DNA from: SVQP01 sp045603085
GTDB lineage: Bacteria; Bacillota; Clostridia; Oscillospirales; CAG-272
NCBI GenBank assembly: GCA_045603085.1
Contig: JAZULL010000028.1
Coordinates: 1-37,981 of the forward strand
Length of the DNA stretch: 37,981 nucleotides
Direction: 5' to 3'
The first letter of the stretch is position 1. The number at the start of each line of letters is the position of its first letter. A program made the translations under genes and the position numbers. Positions 7,338-16,191 of the stretch are shown here, piece by piece. The notes beneath the pieces are model-generated. The model saw nothing but the letters and a program-made list of their open reading frames with translations, was not told the origin of the DNA and did not search any database.

Positions 7338-8669
7338 TCAGACCTTATCGTCACCCTTCTGACGGATGATGAGCTTGATGGGCGTACCGCGGAAGCCAAA
7401 GGTCTCGCGCAGGCAGTTTTCCAGATATCTCTGATAGGAGAAATGGAACAGCTCAATGTTATTGCAGAAGATGACAAAGGTGGGAGGTGCGACGCTGATC
7501 TGGGTCATATAGTAGATCTTAAGGCGTCTGCCCTTATCTGTGGGGGGCTGTGCACGCATGGTGGCCTCGGCAAGCACATCGTTGAGCATGCCGGTCGAGA
7601 TGCGGGTGTTGGCTTGATTGTGCACGTACTTGATGTGCTCGTAAATGTTGGGAATTCTCTGACCGGTCTTGGCAGAAACGAAGATCAGGGGGGCGTAAGG
7701 CATATAAGCCAGCGCGGTCTGGATCTTTTCTGTGTACTGCTTGACCGTGTTGTTATCCTTTTCGATGGCATCCCACTTGTTGACCACGATGATGGTAGCC
7801 TTGCCTGCCTCGTGGGCAATGCCCGCGATCTTTTCATCCTGCTCGGTAATACCGGTTCCGGCATCGATCAGGAGCAAGCATACGTCGGCACGCTCGACCG
7901 CCATGTGGGCGCGGAGCACGCTGTATTTTTCGATCTTATCGTCGATCTTGGACTGGCGGCGGATGCCCGCAGTGTCGATAAAGGTGAACTTGCCGTACTC
8001 GTTTTCTACCTTGGTGTCAACCGCGTCACGGGTCGTGCCTGCGATATCCGAGACGATCATGCGCTCCTGACCGTTAAAGCGGTTGATGATCGAGGATTTG
8101 CCCGCATTGGGTTTACCGATGACGGCAACCTTGATGGTATCATCCTCTTCCTCGGTATCCTCCCACTCGCCAAGGGACTCTAAGCATGCGTCCAGAAGGT
8201 CACCCGAGCCCGTGCCGTGGATAGACGACACCGCGATGGGGTCGCATGCAAATCCCAGCTCGTAGAACTCGTAAAATTCATACGGCAGGTCGCCGATGCG
8301 GTCGCACTTATTGATACAAGGTACGATGGGCTTTCCGCTGCGCTTGAGCATGACAGCGATATCTCTGTCGCTGGCGGTCAATCCCGTGCGCACGTCGCAC
8401 ATGAACACGATGACGTCGGCGTCGTCGATGGCGATCTGCGCCTGGGTCTTCATCTGGGAAAGAATGACGTCACCCGTCTTGGGCTCGATACCGCCGGTAT
8501 CGATCACAGCCAGCTTTCTGCCTCTCCATTCAGTCTCGCCGTAGATACGGTCACGGGTCACGCCGGGAACGTCCTCCACGATGGAACGGCGCTCGCCGAT
8601 CAGTTTATTAAACAGGGTCGATTTGCCCACGTTGGGGCGACCCACGATTGCAATTACAGGTTTTGACAT
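7338..8669 (-). CDS. der: GTPase Der (EngA), 50S ribosome biogenesis
   Basis: A 443-residue tandem-GTPase. The first G domain has GRPNVGKST (10-18), DTGGIE (58-63) and NKCD (120-123); the second has GKPNAGKSS (185-193), DTAGIRR and NKWD. The C-terminal KH-like domain ends GTPIKLIIRQK. It binds the 50S subunit during assembly. An acidic run EDTEEEDD links the two domains. A small oddity is a local EFYEFYEL duplication near residues 131-138. AGGAGG lies five bases upstream, just after the DUF512 stop. The DUF512-der neighbourhood is common in Clostridia. Confidence 0.97.
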   Translation of the reverse strand: MSKPVIAIVGRPNVGKSTLFNKLIGERRSIVEDVPGVTRDRIYGETEWRGRKLAVIDTGGIEPKTGDVILSQMKTQAQIAIDDADVIVFMCDVRTGLTASDRDIAVMLKRSGKPIVPCINKCDRIGDLPYEFYEFYELGFACDPIAVSSIHGTGSGDLLDACLESLGEWEDTEEEDDTIKVAVIGKPNAGKSSIINRFNGQERMIVSDIAGTTRDAVDTKVENEYGKFTFIDTAGIRRQSKIDDKIEKYSVLRAHMAVERADVCLLLIDAGTGITEQDEKIAGIAHEAGKATIIVVNKWDAIEKDNNTVKQYTEKIQTALAYMPYAPLIFVSAKTGQRIPNIYEHIKYVHNQANTRISTGMLNDVLAEATMRAQPPTDKGRRLKIYYMTQISVAPPTFVIFCNNIELFHFSYQRYLENCLRETFGFRGTPIKLIIRQKGDDKV

Positions 8670-8678
8670 AGAAACCTC

Positions 8679-10007
8679 CTATGATTCATCACAAAGTTTT
8701 ACGCCCAGCACCGACTCGATAAAGCCGACGCCGTCGTTTGCCGAGGGGTACACGGGCACGCCCAGAATACTCGAAAGCTGCTCAACAGTCATGTCATCCA
8801 GCAAGGTGTCCTCCCCTGCTCGCAGGGTGTTCTCGGGGATCAAGAGGCAATCGCCAAGCTCCTTGCCCGCAAGCTGCTCGGAAATATCCTTGCCCGTCAG
8901 AAGTCCCGCGACGGTAATGCTCTCGCCAAAGAAATGATTGATAATGCGATACACGTTGACCTCAAGGCCGTCAAAGGTGCGCTCAAGCTGACTTGCCAGC
9001 GAACAAACGGTATCGTAAGCGGCCGCGCCGGTTGCGATGCTGACACGTCTGGGAGAGGTGAATTTTTCGCGGTATTCGTCCGCAAATTCCAGCTCGGTGT
9101 TCACCTCGGAAACAAGTGAGGTGATCATGCCGACGCCGTTTTCGATCTGATCGTAGTCGCCGTAATATTCCTCGCCAGGCAGCGGAAGTCCCGCCTTGAG
9201 ATACAGCTCGTCGGCACAGCAGAAGATGCGGTTGCCATACTTTTTCTCGCACTCGTCACCCACGCGGTTGACCTGCTCGATAATGTGGGCACATTCCTCG
9301 GGGGTATAGGGAGTCAGCTCATACAGCTTGTCGCGGTATCGGGTCAAGCCCGCCGGCACGATGGACACCGAGGACATGGCGGGATAGAGCGCCTGCAGAT
9401 CGGCAAGCGAGCGGTCAAGCTCCTCGCCGTCGTTGATGCCGCGGCACAGCACGATCTGTCCGCACAGGGTGATCCCCGCGTCGGCAAGTCGCTTCATGTA
9501 AGAGAGCACCTCACCTGCGCGCTTGTTGTGCATCATAAAGCACCGAAGCTCGGGATTGGTGGTATGCACCGAGATATTGACCGGGCTGATGTGCATTTCA
9601 ATGATACGGTCGATATCGCGGTCGTGCAGATTGGTCATGGTGATGTAGTTGCCGTGCAGGAAGGACAGGCGGGAGTCGTCGTCCTTAAAGTACAGCGTTT
9701 CACGCATGCCGCAGGGCAGCTGGTCGATAAAGCAGAAGATGCATTTGTTTTCGCAGCGTTGCTTTTTGTCCATCAGAGGGGTCTCGAAATCCAGACCGAT
9801 ATCGTCATACTCCTGCTTGCGGATGGTGACGTTGATCAGCTCGGGGCCGCGGTGCAGCACAAGCTCGACCGTGCGGTTCGTCAGATAAAAACGGTAGTCC
9901 AGCACGTCGCGGATCTCGCGTCCGTTGATAGACAGCAGGATATCTCCCGCCATGATTCCGTGCTTTTGCGCACGGCTTCCCTTTTCCACGCCCGTTACGG
10001 TTACCAT
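8679..10007 (-). CDS. PDZ + radical SAM-like DUF512 protein
   Basis: A 442-residue protein found next to der in many Clostridia. Layout: N-terminal PDZ-like domain (1-65, VEKGSRAQKHGIMAGDILLSINGREI), then CENKCIFC (Cys85, Cys89, Cys92), a canonical CX3CX2C radical SAM Fe-S motif, followed by the DUF512 part. Its reaction is unknown. Two in-frame ATGs sit two codons apart; the second is chosen because GGAGG is seven bases before it and one base before the first. It starts the operon with der, obg and ppa and has a strong promoter. Confidence 0.9.
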   Translation of the reverse strand: MVTVTGVEKGSRAQKHGIMAGDILLSINGREIRDVLDYRFYLTNRTVELVLHRGPELINVTIRKQEYDDIGLDFETPLMDKKQRCENKCIFCFIDQLPCGMRETLYFKDDDSRLSFLHGNYITMTNLHDRDIDRIIEMHISPVNISVHTTNPELRCFMMHNKRAGEVLSYMKRLADAGITLCGQIVLCRGINDGEELDRSLADLQALYPAMSSVSIVPAGLTRYRDKLYELTPYTPEECAHIIEQVNRVGDECEKKYGNRIFCCADELYLKAGLPLPGEEYYGDYDQIENGVGMITSLVSEVNTELEFADEYREKFTSPRRVSIATGAAAYDTVCSLASQLERTFDGLEVNVYRIINHFFGESITVAGLLTGKDISEQLAGKELGDCLLIPENTLRAGEDTLLDDMTVEQLSSILGVPVYPSANDGVGFIESVLGVKLCDES

Positions 10008-10050
10008 TCTCATCCCTCCTTTGGGCATAGTTATACATTTTAATCATAGT

Positions 10051-10079
10051 ATTATAACACATTTCCCTTGACTTGTCAA
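10051..10079 (-). promoter_or_regulatory. Promoter of the DUF512-der-obg-ppa operon
   Basis: On the minus strand TTGACA (10074-10079), 17-bp spacer, TATAAT (10051-10056): a consensus match, leaving a 5' UTR of about 37 bases. Confidence 0.88.
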
Positions 10080-10121
10080 ACATTTTGGCAAAGAAAATGA
10101 CTTTTCGTCCATTAAAACAAA

Positions 10122-10148
10122 TAAACCCACCCCTGTCGGGTGGGTTTA
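10122..10148 (-). terminator. Terminator of the sodium-pump decarboxylase operon
   Basis: An 11-bp stem TAAACCCACCC (10122-10132) / GGGTGGGTTTA (10138-10148), five-base loop, then TTTGTTTT on the minus strand. It begins six bp after the oadA stop. Confidence 0.9.
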
Positions 10149-10154
10149 TGTCGT

Positions 10155-11552
10155 TTATACAGTATGAATGCCGTTCTTTGCGTCAGATGCAGGGTCAACG
10201 CCGTACTTTTGGTTCTTTCTGTACTCAAAGAACTTGAGTGCGATCTGCTCAAACAGTGCAAAGGACAGCACGTCCTCGTCCTGCTCCACAAGGCCTGCGG
10301 GAATACGAGCGCGGATGGATTCCAGCTCGGGTGCGAGGTCGTCTGCAGGTCTGTAGGTGATGCGTTGTGCGTCACCCACGATGCTGTGTGCAAATGCGGG
10401 ATCGATCTCCATGGGCGTCTTGCCGTATTTGCCAAGCACAATGTCCTTGAATTCCTTGGTGACCGTCTTGTAACGCTCGCCCGTGATCACGTTATACACA
10501 GCCTGCGTACCCACGATCTGGGACGAGGGGGTGACCAGAGGCGGATACCCGACGTCGGCTCTGACGCGCGGTACTTCCTCAAGCACCTCGGTCAGCTGAT
10601 GCGATCTGCCCGCATCGGCCAGCTGCTTCATCAGATTGGAAAGCATGCCGCCCGGTACCTGGTACAGCAGCGCGTTGACGTCCACCGCCAGCGCCTTGGG
10701 GTTGAGCTGACCCGATGCCAGATATTTCTCACGCAGAGGTGCGAAATGCTTGGAGATTTTATTAAGCTCGCCAAGATCCAGACCGGTATCGTAGGGTGTT
10801 CCCTGCACGGCTGCCACGAATGCCTCCGTGGGGGGCTGGGAGGTACCCATTGCCATGGGAGAGATGGCGGTATCCACGATATCGACACCTGCCTCTGCCG
10901 CCTTGAGCAGCGTCATGGAAGCAAGACCTGCGGTATAGTGGGTATGCAGCTGCACCGGCAAGGAGGTGCTGGCCTTGAGCGTCTTGACCAGCTCGTAAGC
11001 GTCGTAGGGCTTGAGCAAGCCCGCCATATCCTTGATGCAGATCGAATCCGCACCCATTTCCTCCAGCTGCTTTGCATACTTGGCATAATAATCCATGGTG
11101 TATACGGGACCGGTGGTATAGCTGAAGGCCGCCTGCACGTGTCCGCCCTCGCGTTTTGTGGCGTCAATGGCGGTCTTAAGGTTTCGGGGATCGTTGAGTG
11201 CGTCGAAGATACGGATGATATCAATGCCGTTGGCGATGCATTTCTGTACGAAATACGCGACCACGTCATCCGAATAGTGGCGGTAGCCAAGAATGTTCTG
11301 GCCGCGGAACAGCATCTGCAGCTTGGTATTCTTGACGTGTGCGCGGATGGTGCGCAGTCTTTCCCAAGGGTCTTCGTTGAGATAGCGCATGCAGGAATCA
11401 AAGGTCGCGCCGCCCCACGCCTCAAGAGAGTGGTAGCCCACCTTATCCATCTGCTCCAGAATGGGAAGCATTTCCTCGGTGGTCATTCTGGTAGCAATGA
11501 GTGACTGGTGAGAGTCACGCAATACTGTTTCTGTAATTTTGAGTTGTGCCAT
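10155..11552 (-). CDS. oadA: Oxaloacetate decarboxylase alpha / pyruvate carboxylase-type carboxyltransferase subunit (no biotin domain)
   Basis: Transfers the carboxyl group between oxaloacetate (or pyruvate) and biotin. The 465-residue protein has the HMGL-like barrel: LRDSHQSLIATRM (metal and catalytic Asp), EAWGGATFD, CIKDMAGLL (the carbamylated-Lys region) and LHTHYTAG (metal-binding His pair), then the conserved carboxylase domain. It ends without the Ala/Pro linker and biotinyl domain of enterobacterial OadA; biotin is carried by the separate protein at 12820. The ATG at 11552 is preferred over a TTG two codons upstream. It is the last gene of a five-gene operon. Confidence 0.93.
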   Translation of the reverse strand: MAQLKITETVLRDSHQSLIATRMTTEEMLPILEQMDKVGYHSLEAWGGATFDSCMRYLNEDPWERLRTIRAHVKNTKLQMLFRGQNILGYRHYSDDVVAYFVQKCIANGIDIIRIFDALNDPRNLKTAIDATKREGGHVQAAFSYTTGPVYTMDYYAKYAKQLEEMGADSICIKDMAGLLKPYDAYELVKTLKASTSLPVQLHTHYTAGLASMTLLKAAEAGVDIVDTAISPMAMGTSQPPTEAFVAAVQGTPYDTGLDLGELNKISKHFAPLREKYLASGQLNPKALAVDVNALLYQVPGGMLSNLMKQLADAGRSHQLTEVLEEVPRVRADVGYPPLVTPSSQIVGTQAVYNVITGERYKTVTKEFKDIVLGKYGKTPMEIDPAFAHSIVGDAQRITYRPADDLAPELESIRARIPAGLVEQDEDVLSFALFEQIALKFFEYRKNQKYGVDPASDAKNGIHTV

Positions 11553-11567
11553 TGTCAATTACCTCTC

Positions 11568-12800
11568 TTAAGCAAACATAGACAGGAATACGCCTGCCGC
11601 AACGGCAGAGCCGATAACGCCTGCGACGTTGGGACCCATAGCGTGCATGAGAAGGAAGTTGGAGGGATCAGCCTTCTGTCCCTCGATCTGCGCAACGCGC
11701 GCCGCCATAGGAACGGCGGAAACACCTGCAGAGCCGATCAGCGGGTTGATCTTGCCACCCGTGATCCAGTTCATGATCTTGGCGGTAATCAGACCGCCGC
11801 AGGTAGACACACAGAATGCGGCCAGACCGCAGACGATGATCAAAAGGGTCTCCAGACGCAGGAAGTTTGCGGCGCTTGCCGTCGCACCTACGCTGATGCC
11901 AAGGAATACCGTGACGATATTCATCAGCTCGTTCTGTACCGTCTTGGAAAGACGCTCGGTCACACCGCACACGTTGAGCAGATTACCGAACATCAGGCAA
12001 CCGATCAGGGTCAGCGCGTCGGGCACGATCATTGCCACAACGACCGTTACCACGATGGGGAAAAGGATCTTTTCCAGCTTGGATACGGTGCGCAGGTTAG
12101 TCATCTTGATCTGACGCTCCTTCTTGGTGGTCAGCAATCTCATAAAGGGCGGCTGGATCATGGGGATCAGCGCCATATAGCTATACGCCGCAATGGCGAT
12201 CGCGCCAAGCAGCGTGGGAGCCAGCTCCTTGGTGACCGTAATGGCTGTCGGGCCGTCTGCGCCGCCGATAATACCGATGGCGGCCGCCGCACCCAGACCG
12301 AACATACCCGAAAGCAGTGCTGCAGAGAAGGCGACAAACACACCAAGCTGAGCGCCGGCACCGATCAGCAGGCTCTTGGGATTTGCGATAAGGGGGGTAA
12401 AATCGGTCATCGCGCCGATGCCGATAAAGATCAGACAGGGGTAGATACCCAGCTTTACGCCAAGGTAAAGCAGGTCAAGCAGGCCGCCATGATGCAAGAC
12501 CTCCACGTAATCCACCGATTCCGCGATAAAGAAATCCAGGTGGAACATGCCTGCACCGGGCAGGTTGGTCAACAGCATGCCTACCGCGATAGGCAAAAGC
12601 AACAGCGGCTCAAACTTCTTGCCGATGGCAAGATATATCAGAGCAAAGGAGATCAGCAGCATGACCACGGTTTGCCAGCACATGATATCAAACGACCACG
12701 TACTGCCTGCCAGGGAGAACAGACCCTCCCCTTCGGTTGCCTTGAAAAACAGCTGCCATATACCCGTGCCTGTCAGAAATTCTAACAAACTTTCAAGCAT
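11568..12800 (-). CDS. oadB: Na+-translocating decarboxylase beta subunit
   Basis: Membrane carboxybiotin decarboxylase that couples CO2 release to Na+ export. The 410-residue protein has many membrane spans. It carries the conserved GGADGPTAI motif, whose Asp is the key Na+/proton residue of OadB/MmdB/GcdB, and a GSAGVSAVPMAARV motif in the second half. It ends MGPNVAGVIGSAVAAGVFL, as usual. It lies between the biotin protein and oadA, with short gaps. Together with its neighbours it would charge a sodium gradient at the expense of a carboxylic acid. Confidence 0.95.
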   Translation of the reverse strand: MLESLLEFLTGTGIWQLFFKATEGEGLFSLAGSTWSFDIMCWQTVVMLLISFALIYLAIGKKFEPLLLLPIAVGMLLTNLPGAGMFHLDFFIAESVDYVEVLHHGGLLDLLYLGVKLGIYPCLIFIGIGAMTDFTPLIANPKSLLIGAGAQLGVFVAFSAALLSGMFGLGAAAAIGIIGGADGPTAITVTKELAPTLLGAIAIAAYSYMALIPMIQPPFMRLLTTKKERQIKMTNLRTVSKLEKILFPIVVTVVVAMIVPDALTLIGCLMFGNLLNVCGVTERLSKTVQNELMNIVTVFLGISVGATASAANFLRLETLLIIVCGLAAFCVSTCGGLITAKIMNWITGGKINPLIGSAGVSAVPMAARVAQIEGQKADPSNFLLMHAMGPNVAGVIGSAVAAGVFLSMFA

Positions 12801-12819
12801 AATCGTGTTCCTTTCGGGC

Positions 12820-13188
12820 TTAGTTCATGGTCAAGAGCACCTGATCTGCGGTCACGGAGCTTCCCTGCGCAACGTCTACGGAGGCAATGGTGCCGTCCTG
12901 GGGAGCGAAGATCTCATTTTCCATCTTCATAGCCTCAAGAACAGCCACAACTGCTCCCTTGGAAACCTTATCGCCAACCTTGACGTTAACCTTCATGATG
13001 TTGCCGGGCATGGGAGATTTGATCTGTACGCCGCCCTGCGCGCCCGAAGCCTTGGGTGCGGGAGCTGCCTTGGGCGCGGGAGCTGCCTTGGGGGCTGCGG
13101 GAGCTGCTGTGGGAGCAGTGCCCTCGCTGACTTCCTCAACTACGACGTCGTATGCCGTTCCGTTTACGGTTACTGTAAATCTTTTCAT
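12820..13188 (-). CDS. Biotin carboxyl carrier protein of the decarboxylase
   Basis: A 122-residue mobile biotin carrier. The N-terminal part KRFTVTVNGTAYDVVVEE is typical of decarboxylase gamma/biotin subunits. It is followed by an Ala-Pro-Lys linker (about 27-50) with a repeated PKAAPA unit, then a biotinyl domain with EAMKMENEI; the Lys of MKM is the biotin site. It hands carboxybiotin from a carboxyltransferase to the beta subunit. The ribosome binding site is weak (AAAGGG about 14 bases upstream), so it may depend on translation of the preceding oadG-like gene. Confidence 0.95.
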   Translation of the reverse strand: MKRFTVTVNGTAYDVVVEEVSEGTAPTAAPAAPKAAPAPKAAPAPKASGAQGGVQIKSPMPGNIMKVNVKVGDKVSKGAVVAVLEAMKMENEIFAPQDGTIASVDVAQGSSVTADQVLLTMN

Positions 13189-13209
13189 TGTTATGTACCA
13201 AACCCTTTC

Positions 13210-13725
13210 TTATTTCTCTTGATTCCATGCGCCGCCCTTACGCTTGAAGGACACGACGCGAAAGCCACTTGCAAATTCTTCCTGATATTCCTCGCCTGCA
13301 AGCACGGCGGCGATGGCCGCGGTAATCGCGGCAACGATCTCTCCGTCATCCTCGACGGGAGCTTCCCGGGGCTGTACCTCGGGGGCTGCAGCCTGCTCGA
13401 CAGCCGCGCTCAATGCCGCCTTCTTAGCGGCTCTTTTGGCGGGGATATCGTGCAAAAAGACCTTGAAGATGGCAACTACGCCCCACAGAATGGCCAGTAC
13501 CGCAAAGATCATGAGCATACCCTGCACCGTTACGGTAATGGCATACTCGATTCTCTGAGGTGAGAATATGCCCCCCAGATCCTCCTCGATCTGCTCCGGA
13601 GTCTGCTCGGTGACCTCGGCATCGGGAGTTTGCTCGGTGGCGGCTACGCTCAGGGTGCACAGGCAACCCATCAGCAAAAATGCCAGACCAAGCAGTAACA
13701 GCCTTGTCAAAAATTTATGCTTCAT
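13210..13725 (-). CDS. oadG: OadG-like small membrane subunit of the decarboxylase
   Basis: A 171-residue protein. It has an N-terminal hydrophobic segment with signal-peptide character (KFLTRLLLLGLAFLLMGC), an acidic linker, then one strong membrane helix (VTVQGMLMIFAVLAILWGVV, about residues 66-85). A charged cytoplasmic tail follows, rich in Ala and acidic residues. OadG subunits hold the alpha and beta subunits together. The extra N-terminal exported part (about 55 residues before the conserved helix) is longer than in enterobacterial OadG, but a similar layout occurs in Clostridia. GGAGGG is four bases upstream. Confidence 0.8.
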   Translation of the reverse strand: MKHKFLTRLLLLGLAFLLMGCLCTLSVAATEQTPDAEVTEQTPEQIEEDLGGIFSPQRIEYAITVTVQGMLMIFAVLAILWGVVAIFKVFLHDIPAKRAAKKAALSAAVEQAAAPEVQPREAPVEDDGEIVAAITAAIAAVLAGEEYQEEFASGFRVVSFKRKGGAWNQEK

Positions 13726-13736
13726 TATGCCCTCCG

Positions 13737-15065
13737 TTACTGCGGCAGATTGACGCGTCTGCGCGCGGGAGTGCCCTCGGCCTTGGTGCTCAGCATATAA
13801 AGTGCGGCACAGATGCGCGCACGAAGCTCCTCGGCGGGAATGATATCGTCAATATCGCCCTTCTCTGCGGCGGCGGTGGCACTTGCCTGCACGCTCTTCC
13901 ACTCGGCTACAAGGTCGGATCTGGACTTATCTTGGGTAATCTGATCGTTTTGCAGGAATGCAACTGCGCTTTCGGGAGACATGACGCTGATCACAGCCTC
14001 GGGCAGAGCCAGCGCAAGATCTGCGCCGCCTGCGCGGGAGCACAAGAGGCTGAATGCCGCGCCGTAGGCGTTTCCGGTGACCACGGTCACCTTTGCGCAC
14101 TTGGCGGATGCATACGCGCCCGCAAGCGCCGCGTAGGCCTTGGCACTGCAGGGTGAGCAGGTGGGGGCTACGCCCTCGCTGTCCACCAGCGTCAGCACGG
14201 GAATATTGAATGCGTCGCAGGCGCAAACCAGCTGTGCGGCACGGCGCGCGCCCTTCTTGGTCAGCTTGCCGCCGTTTTGTGCGCGGTCGGTTGCCACGAT
14301 ACCAAGCGTTACACCGCCAATGCTTGCAAGGGCGGTCAGCATGCCGTCCTTTTTACCGGCACCCAGCAAAGTAAGAGAGCCTGCATCGCAGATATCCTCT
14401 ACCAGCGCAAGGGTATTGGCAACGTCGGCAACCACGGGACGCTCGGGAGCGTCGGCAGGGGTGGTGATGGCACAGTCTTTATTATTCTGCGGCAGCAGAT
14501 CGATCAGCGCGCCTGCCTTGGCAAAGGCCTGCTGCTCGTTCTCGCAAACCACGTCGGCAAAATCACCTGCAGAGATGGGCTGCTCGCCTGCGGCCAGATA
14601 CACCTTGGCATCTGCATTGACAATGCGAACGTCAAACATGGATGCGGCTACCGCGCAAAGTCCCGAGCACGTTCCCGACACGACCGCGATCTGCGGTACA
14701 ACGCCCGATGCGGCGGTGATATCCGAGAGCAGCGTGCTGTAAGCCGACAGCACGGCACTGCCGTCCGGCACAAGCGCACCTGCGCTGTCAAATACTCCGA
14801 TGATGGGTGCACCCGCGCTGATCGCTTGCCGATAAAGCGCAGAGATCTTTTTTGCACCGGTTGCGTCAAAAGCGCCACCCAGACGGTCGCCGTCCTGCAC
14901 GAAAGCGAATGCCAGCTTTCCTGCTACAGAGCCGTAACCGCAAATGACGCCCTCATACCCCTCTGCCGAGCCTACGCGCTTGATATACGCGCCCGTTTCC
15001 ACAAAGGTTCCGGCGTCAAACAAAAGGGCTATTTTTGCGTTCCCCTTGGTTTGCGTTCTTTCCAT
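13737..15065 (-). CDS. Divergent acyl-CoA carboxyltransferase (MmdA-like), first gene of the decarboxylase operon
   Basis: A 442-residue carboxyl transferase of the crotonase-fold MmdA/PccB type, about 70 residues shorter than typical MmdA. Homology is visible in LLFDAGTFVETGAYIK, FVQDGDRLGGAFDATGAKKI, GAPIIGVFDSAGA and ASGVVPQIAVVSG. The two oxyanion-forming segments are altered: GTCSGLCAVAAS (131-142) where MmdA usually has a GPCAGGA-type loop, and GNAYGAAF (331-338) for the usual AYGGAY. It is unusually rich in Ala and Cys. It may have lost acyl-CoA catalysis or have another role in the complex; this is inference. GGAGG is seven bases before the ATG; the frame extending to 15176 enters the promoter. 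Confidence 0.82.
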   Translation of the reverse strand: MERTQTKGNAKIALLFDAGTFVETGAYIKRVGSAEGYEGVICGYGSVAGKLAFAFVQDGDRLGGAFDATGAKKISALYRQAISAGAPIIGVFDSAGALVPDGSAVLSAYSTLLSDITAASGVVPQIAVVSGTCSGLCAVAASMFDVRIVNADAKVYLAAGEQPISAGDFADVVCENEQQAFAKAGALIDLLPQNNKDCAITTPADAPERPVVADVANTLALVEDICDAGSLTLLGAGKKDGMLTALASIGGVTLGIVATDRAQNGGKLTKKGARRAAQLVCACDAFNIPVLTLVDSEGVAPTCSPCSAKAYAALAGAYASAKCAKVTVVTGNAYGAAFSLLCSRAGGADLALALPEAVISVMSPESAVAFLQNDQITQDKSRSDLVAEWKSVQASATAAAEKGDIDDIIPAEELRARICAALYMLSTKAEGTPARRRVNLPQ

Positions 15066-15147
15066 TGTTGGTCCTCCAAAATACGTTTTTTGCGGCGAAA
15101 AATTCTTGCCCGAAACAGCAGAACCAATTCTTCGCCAGTATACTATA

Positions 15148-15176
15148 ATTGTAGCACTTCTTGGGTATATTGTCAA
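15148..15176 (-). promoter_or_regulatory. Promoter of the sodium-pump decarboxylase operon
   Basis: On the minus strand TTGACA (15171-15176), 17-bp spacer and TACAAT (15148-15153), giving a 5' UTR of about 75 bases. Confidence 0.85.
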
Positions 15177-15201
15177 GAATTTCTTGCCTATAACAAGAAA
15201 A

Positions 15202-15235
15202 AAGGGGCTGTCTTGAAAACCTATAACAGCCCCTT
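15202..15235 (-). terminator. Terminator of the membrane-anchored protein gene
   Basis: A ten-bp stem AAGGGGCTGT (15202-15211) / ACAGCCCCTT (15226-15235) with a 14-base loop and a T6 tract on the minus strand. It is five bp after the stop at 15240 and shields the decarboxylase promoter. Confidence 0.88.
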
Positions 15236-15239
15236 ATGA

Positions 15240-16151
15240 TTATTCTTTTTTCTTGAACACAAATGCTGAACACAGCAGAATAATTATTCCTACTATCGAT
15301 GTCGTAATCGTTCCTGCACAACTCTCGATTTCGTTTTGTTGAGTTTCTATTTGCTGCTGAGAGGTGGATTGTGTTTCTGTAGGCACTTCTGTTATAGTCG
15401 ATTCAGCTTCAACCACTTGTGTCGTTGTTTCCTCAGTTGCGTCGCTTTCTTGTGTAACAGTCTCTCCATCATTAGTCGATGAATCTGCGGGATCAAGGAC
15501 CACGTCGGGATAAGGATTTATTCCTCCAACCAATATACTGCTGTCTAAATCCAACCAAACGTTACGGCAATCCTCGGTTGCGGCAATCTCCAGGATTCTC
15601 TCCCAAGTTAACTCGCACATTACGTGCATCGTCATATCTGTTACACTTTCATTGAAAGTATACTGTTCATCCGGACGCAAATAATGCTCAACCAAAGGTT
15701 TGTTCGTTTCTGCCTGCCATTGTTGCTGTTGCGCATGTGTATATTCGCGATATGCATTCATCTCTTGCTCATTGTCATTATAATCCGTCAACCAAGAATC
15801 AAAATCGTCATACCCCCTCATCTCAGCATAAGCCTCACGATATGCCTCTATTACCTCACGGGGCACAGGCCTATATCCAACAAACACGATTTCCACATGG
15901 TACGTTTGCGACGGTTCATTGTGTGCTGCATACCAAAGGCGAGGAGAAACGTTAAAAGGTCTCCCGGGGGCTTCATCCGCAAACATTTCATGGTCTACTA
16001 TCACCTGCCATAAGACATACCAAGGATAGGTCACATCTTCAGAATCAGACGCACTTGAACCGTCTGTTTCGACTGCAAAACCGGTAATTACCATGATTGA
16101 ACATAGTAATATGCAGCAAACAAAGCACCTATATATTCGAGAATGTTTCAT
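15240..16151 (-). CDS. Exported membrane-anchored protein of unknown function
   Basis: I do not recognise this 303-residue protein. It has an N-terminal signal peptide (charged MKHSRIYR, hydrophobic CILLCSIMVITGFA, probable cleavage near residue 26). A globular part of about 170 residues contains many Tyr, Trp and acidic residues. A Ser/Thr/Glu/Gln-rich stretch (about 210-275) looks like a wall-spanning stalk. A C-terminal hydrophobic helix (IVGIIILLCSAFVF) and KKKE follow, like the end of an LPXTG protein but without a visible LPXTG motif. The start is set by GAAGGA six bases upstream. Codon use is more AT-rich than the neighbours, which suggests fast evolution or transfer. It ends in a strong terminator; no clear promoter was found. 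Confidence 0.8.
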   Translation of the reverse strand: MKHSRIYRCFVCCILLCSIMVITGFAVETDGSSASDSEDVTYPWYVLWQVIVDHEMFADEAPGRPFNVSPRLWYAAHNEPSQTYHVEIVFVGYRPVPREVIEAYREAYAEMRGYDDFDSWLTDYNDNEQEMNAYREYTHAQQQQWQAETNKPLVEHYLRPDEQYTFNESVTDMTMHVMCELTWERILEIAATEDCRNVWLDLDSSILVGGINPYPDVVLDPADSSTNDGETVTQESDATEETTTQVVEAESTITEVPTETQSTSQQQIETQQNEIESCAGTITTSIVGIIILLCSAFVFKKKE

Positions 16152-16191
16152 CGAAAATCCTTCTTTCATTTGTCCAGACTATCTGGTTCCA

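Noticed and set aside
5478..8183. A 901-codon open frame on the plus strand opposite ppa, obg and der
   Set aside because: It is a mirror of three well-conserved genes, with no ribosome binding site or recognisable domain; long antisense frames follow from the codon use here.
10140..11504. A 454-codon plus-strand frame opposite oadA
   Set aside because: Begins inside the terminator hairpin and mirrors a well-conserved carboxyltransferase.
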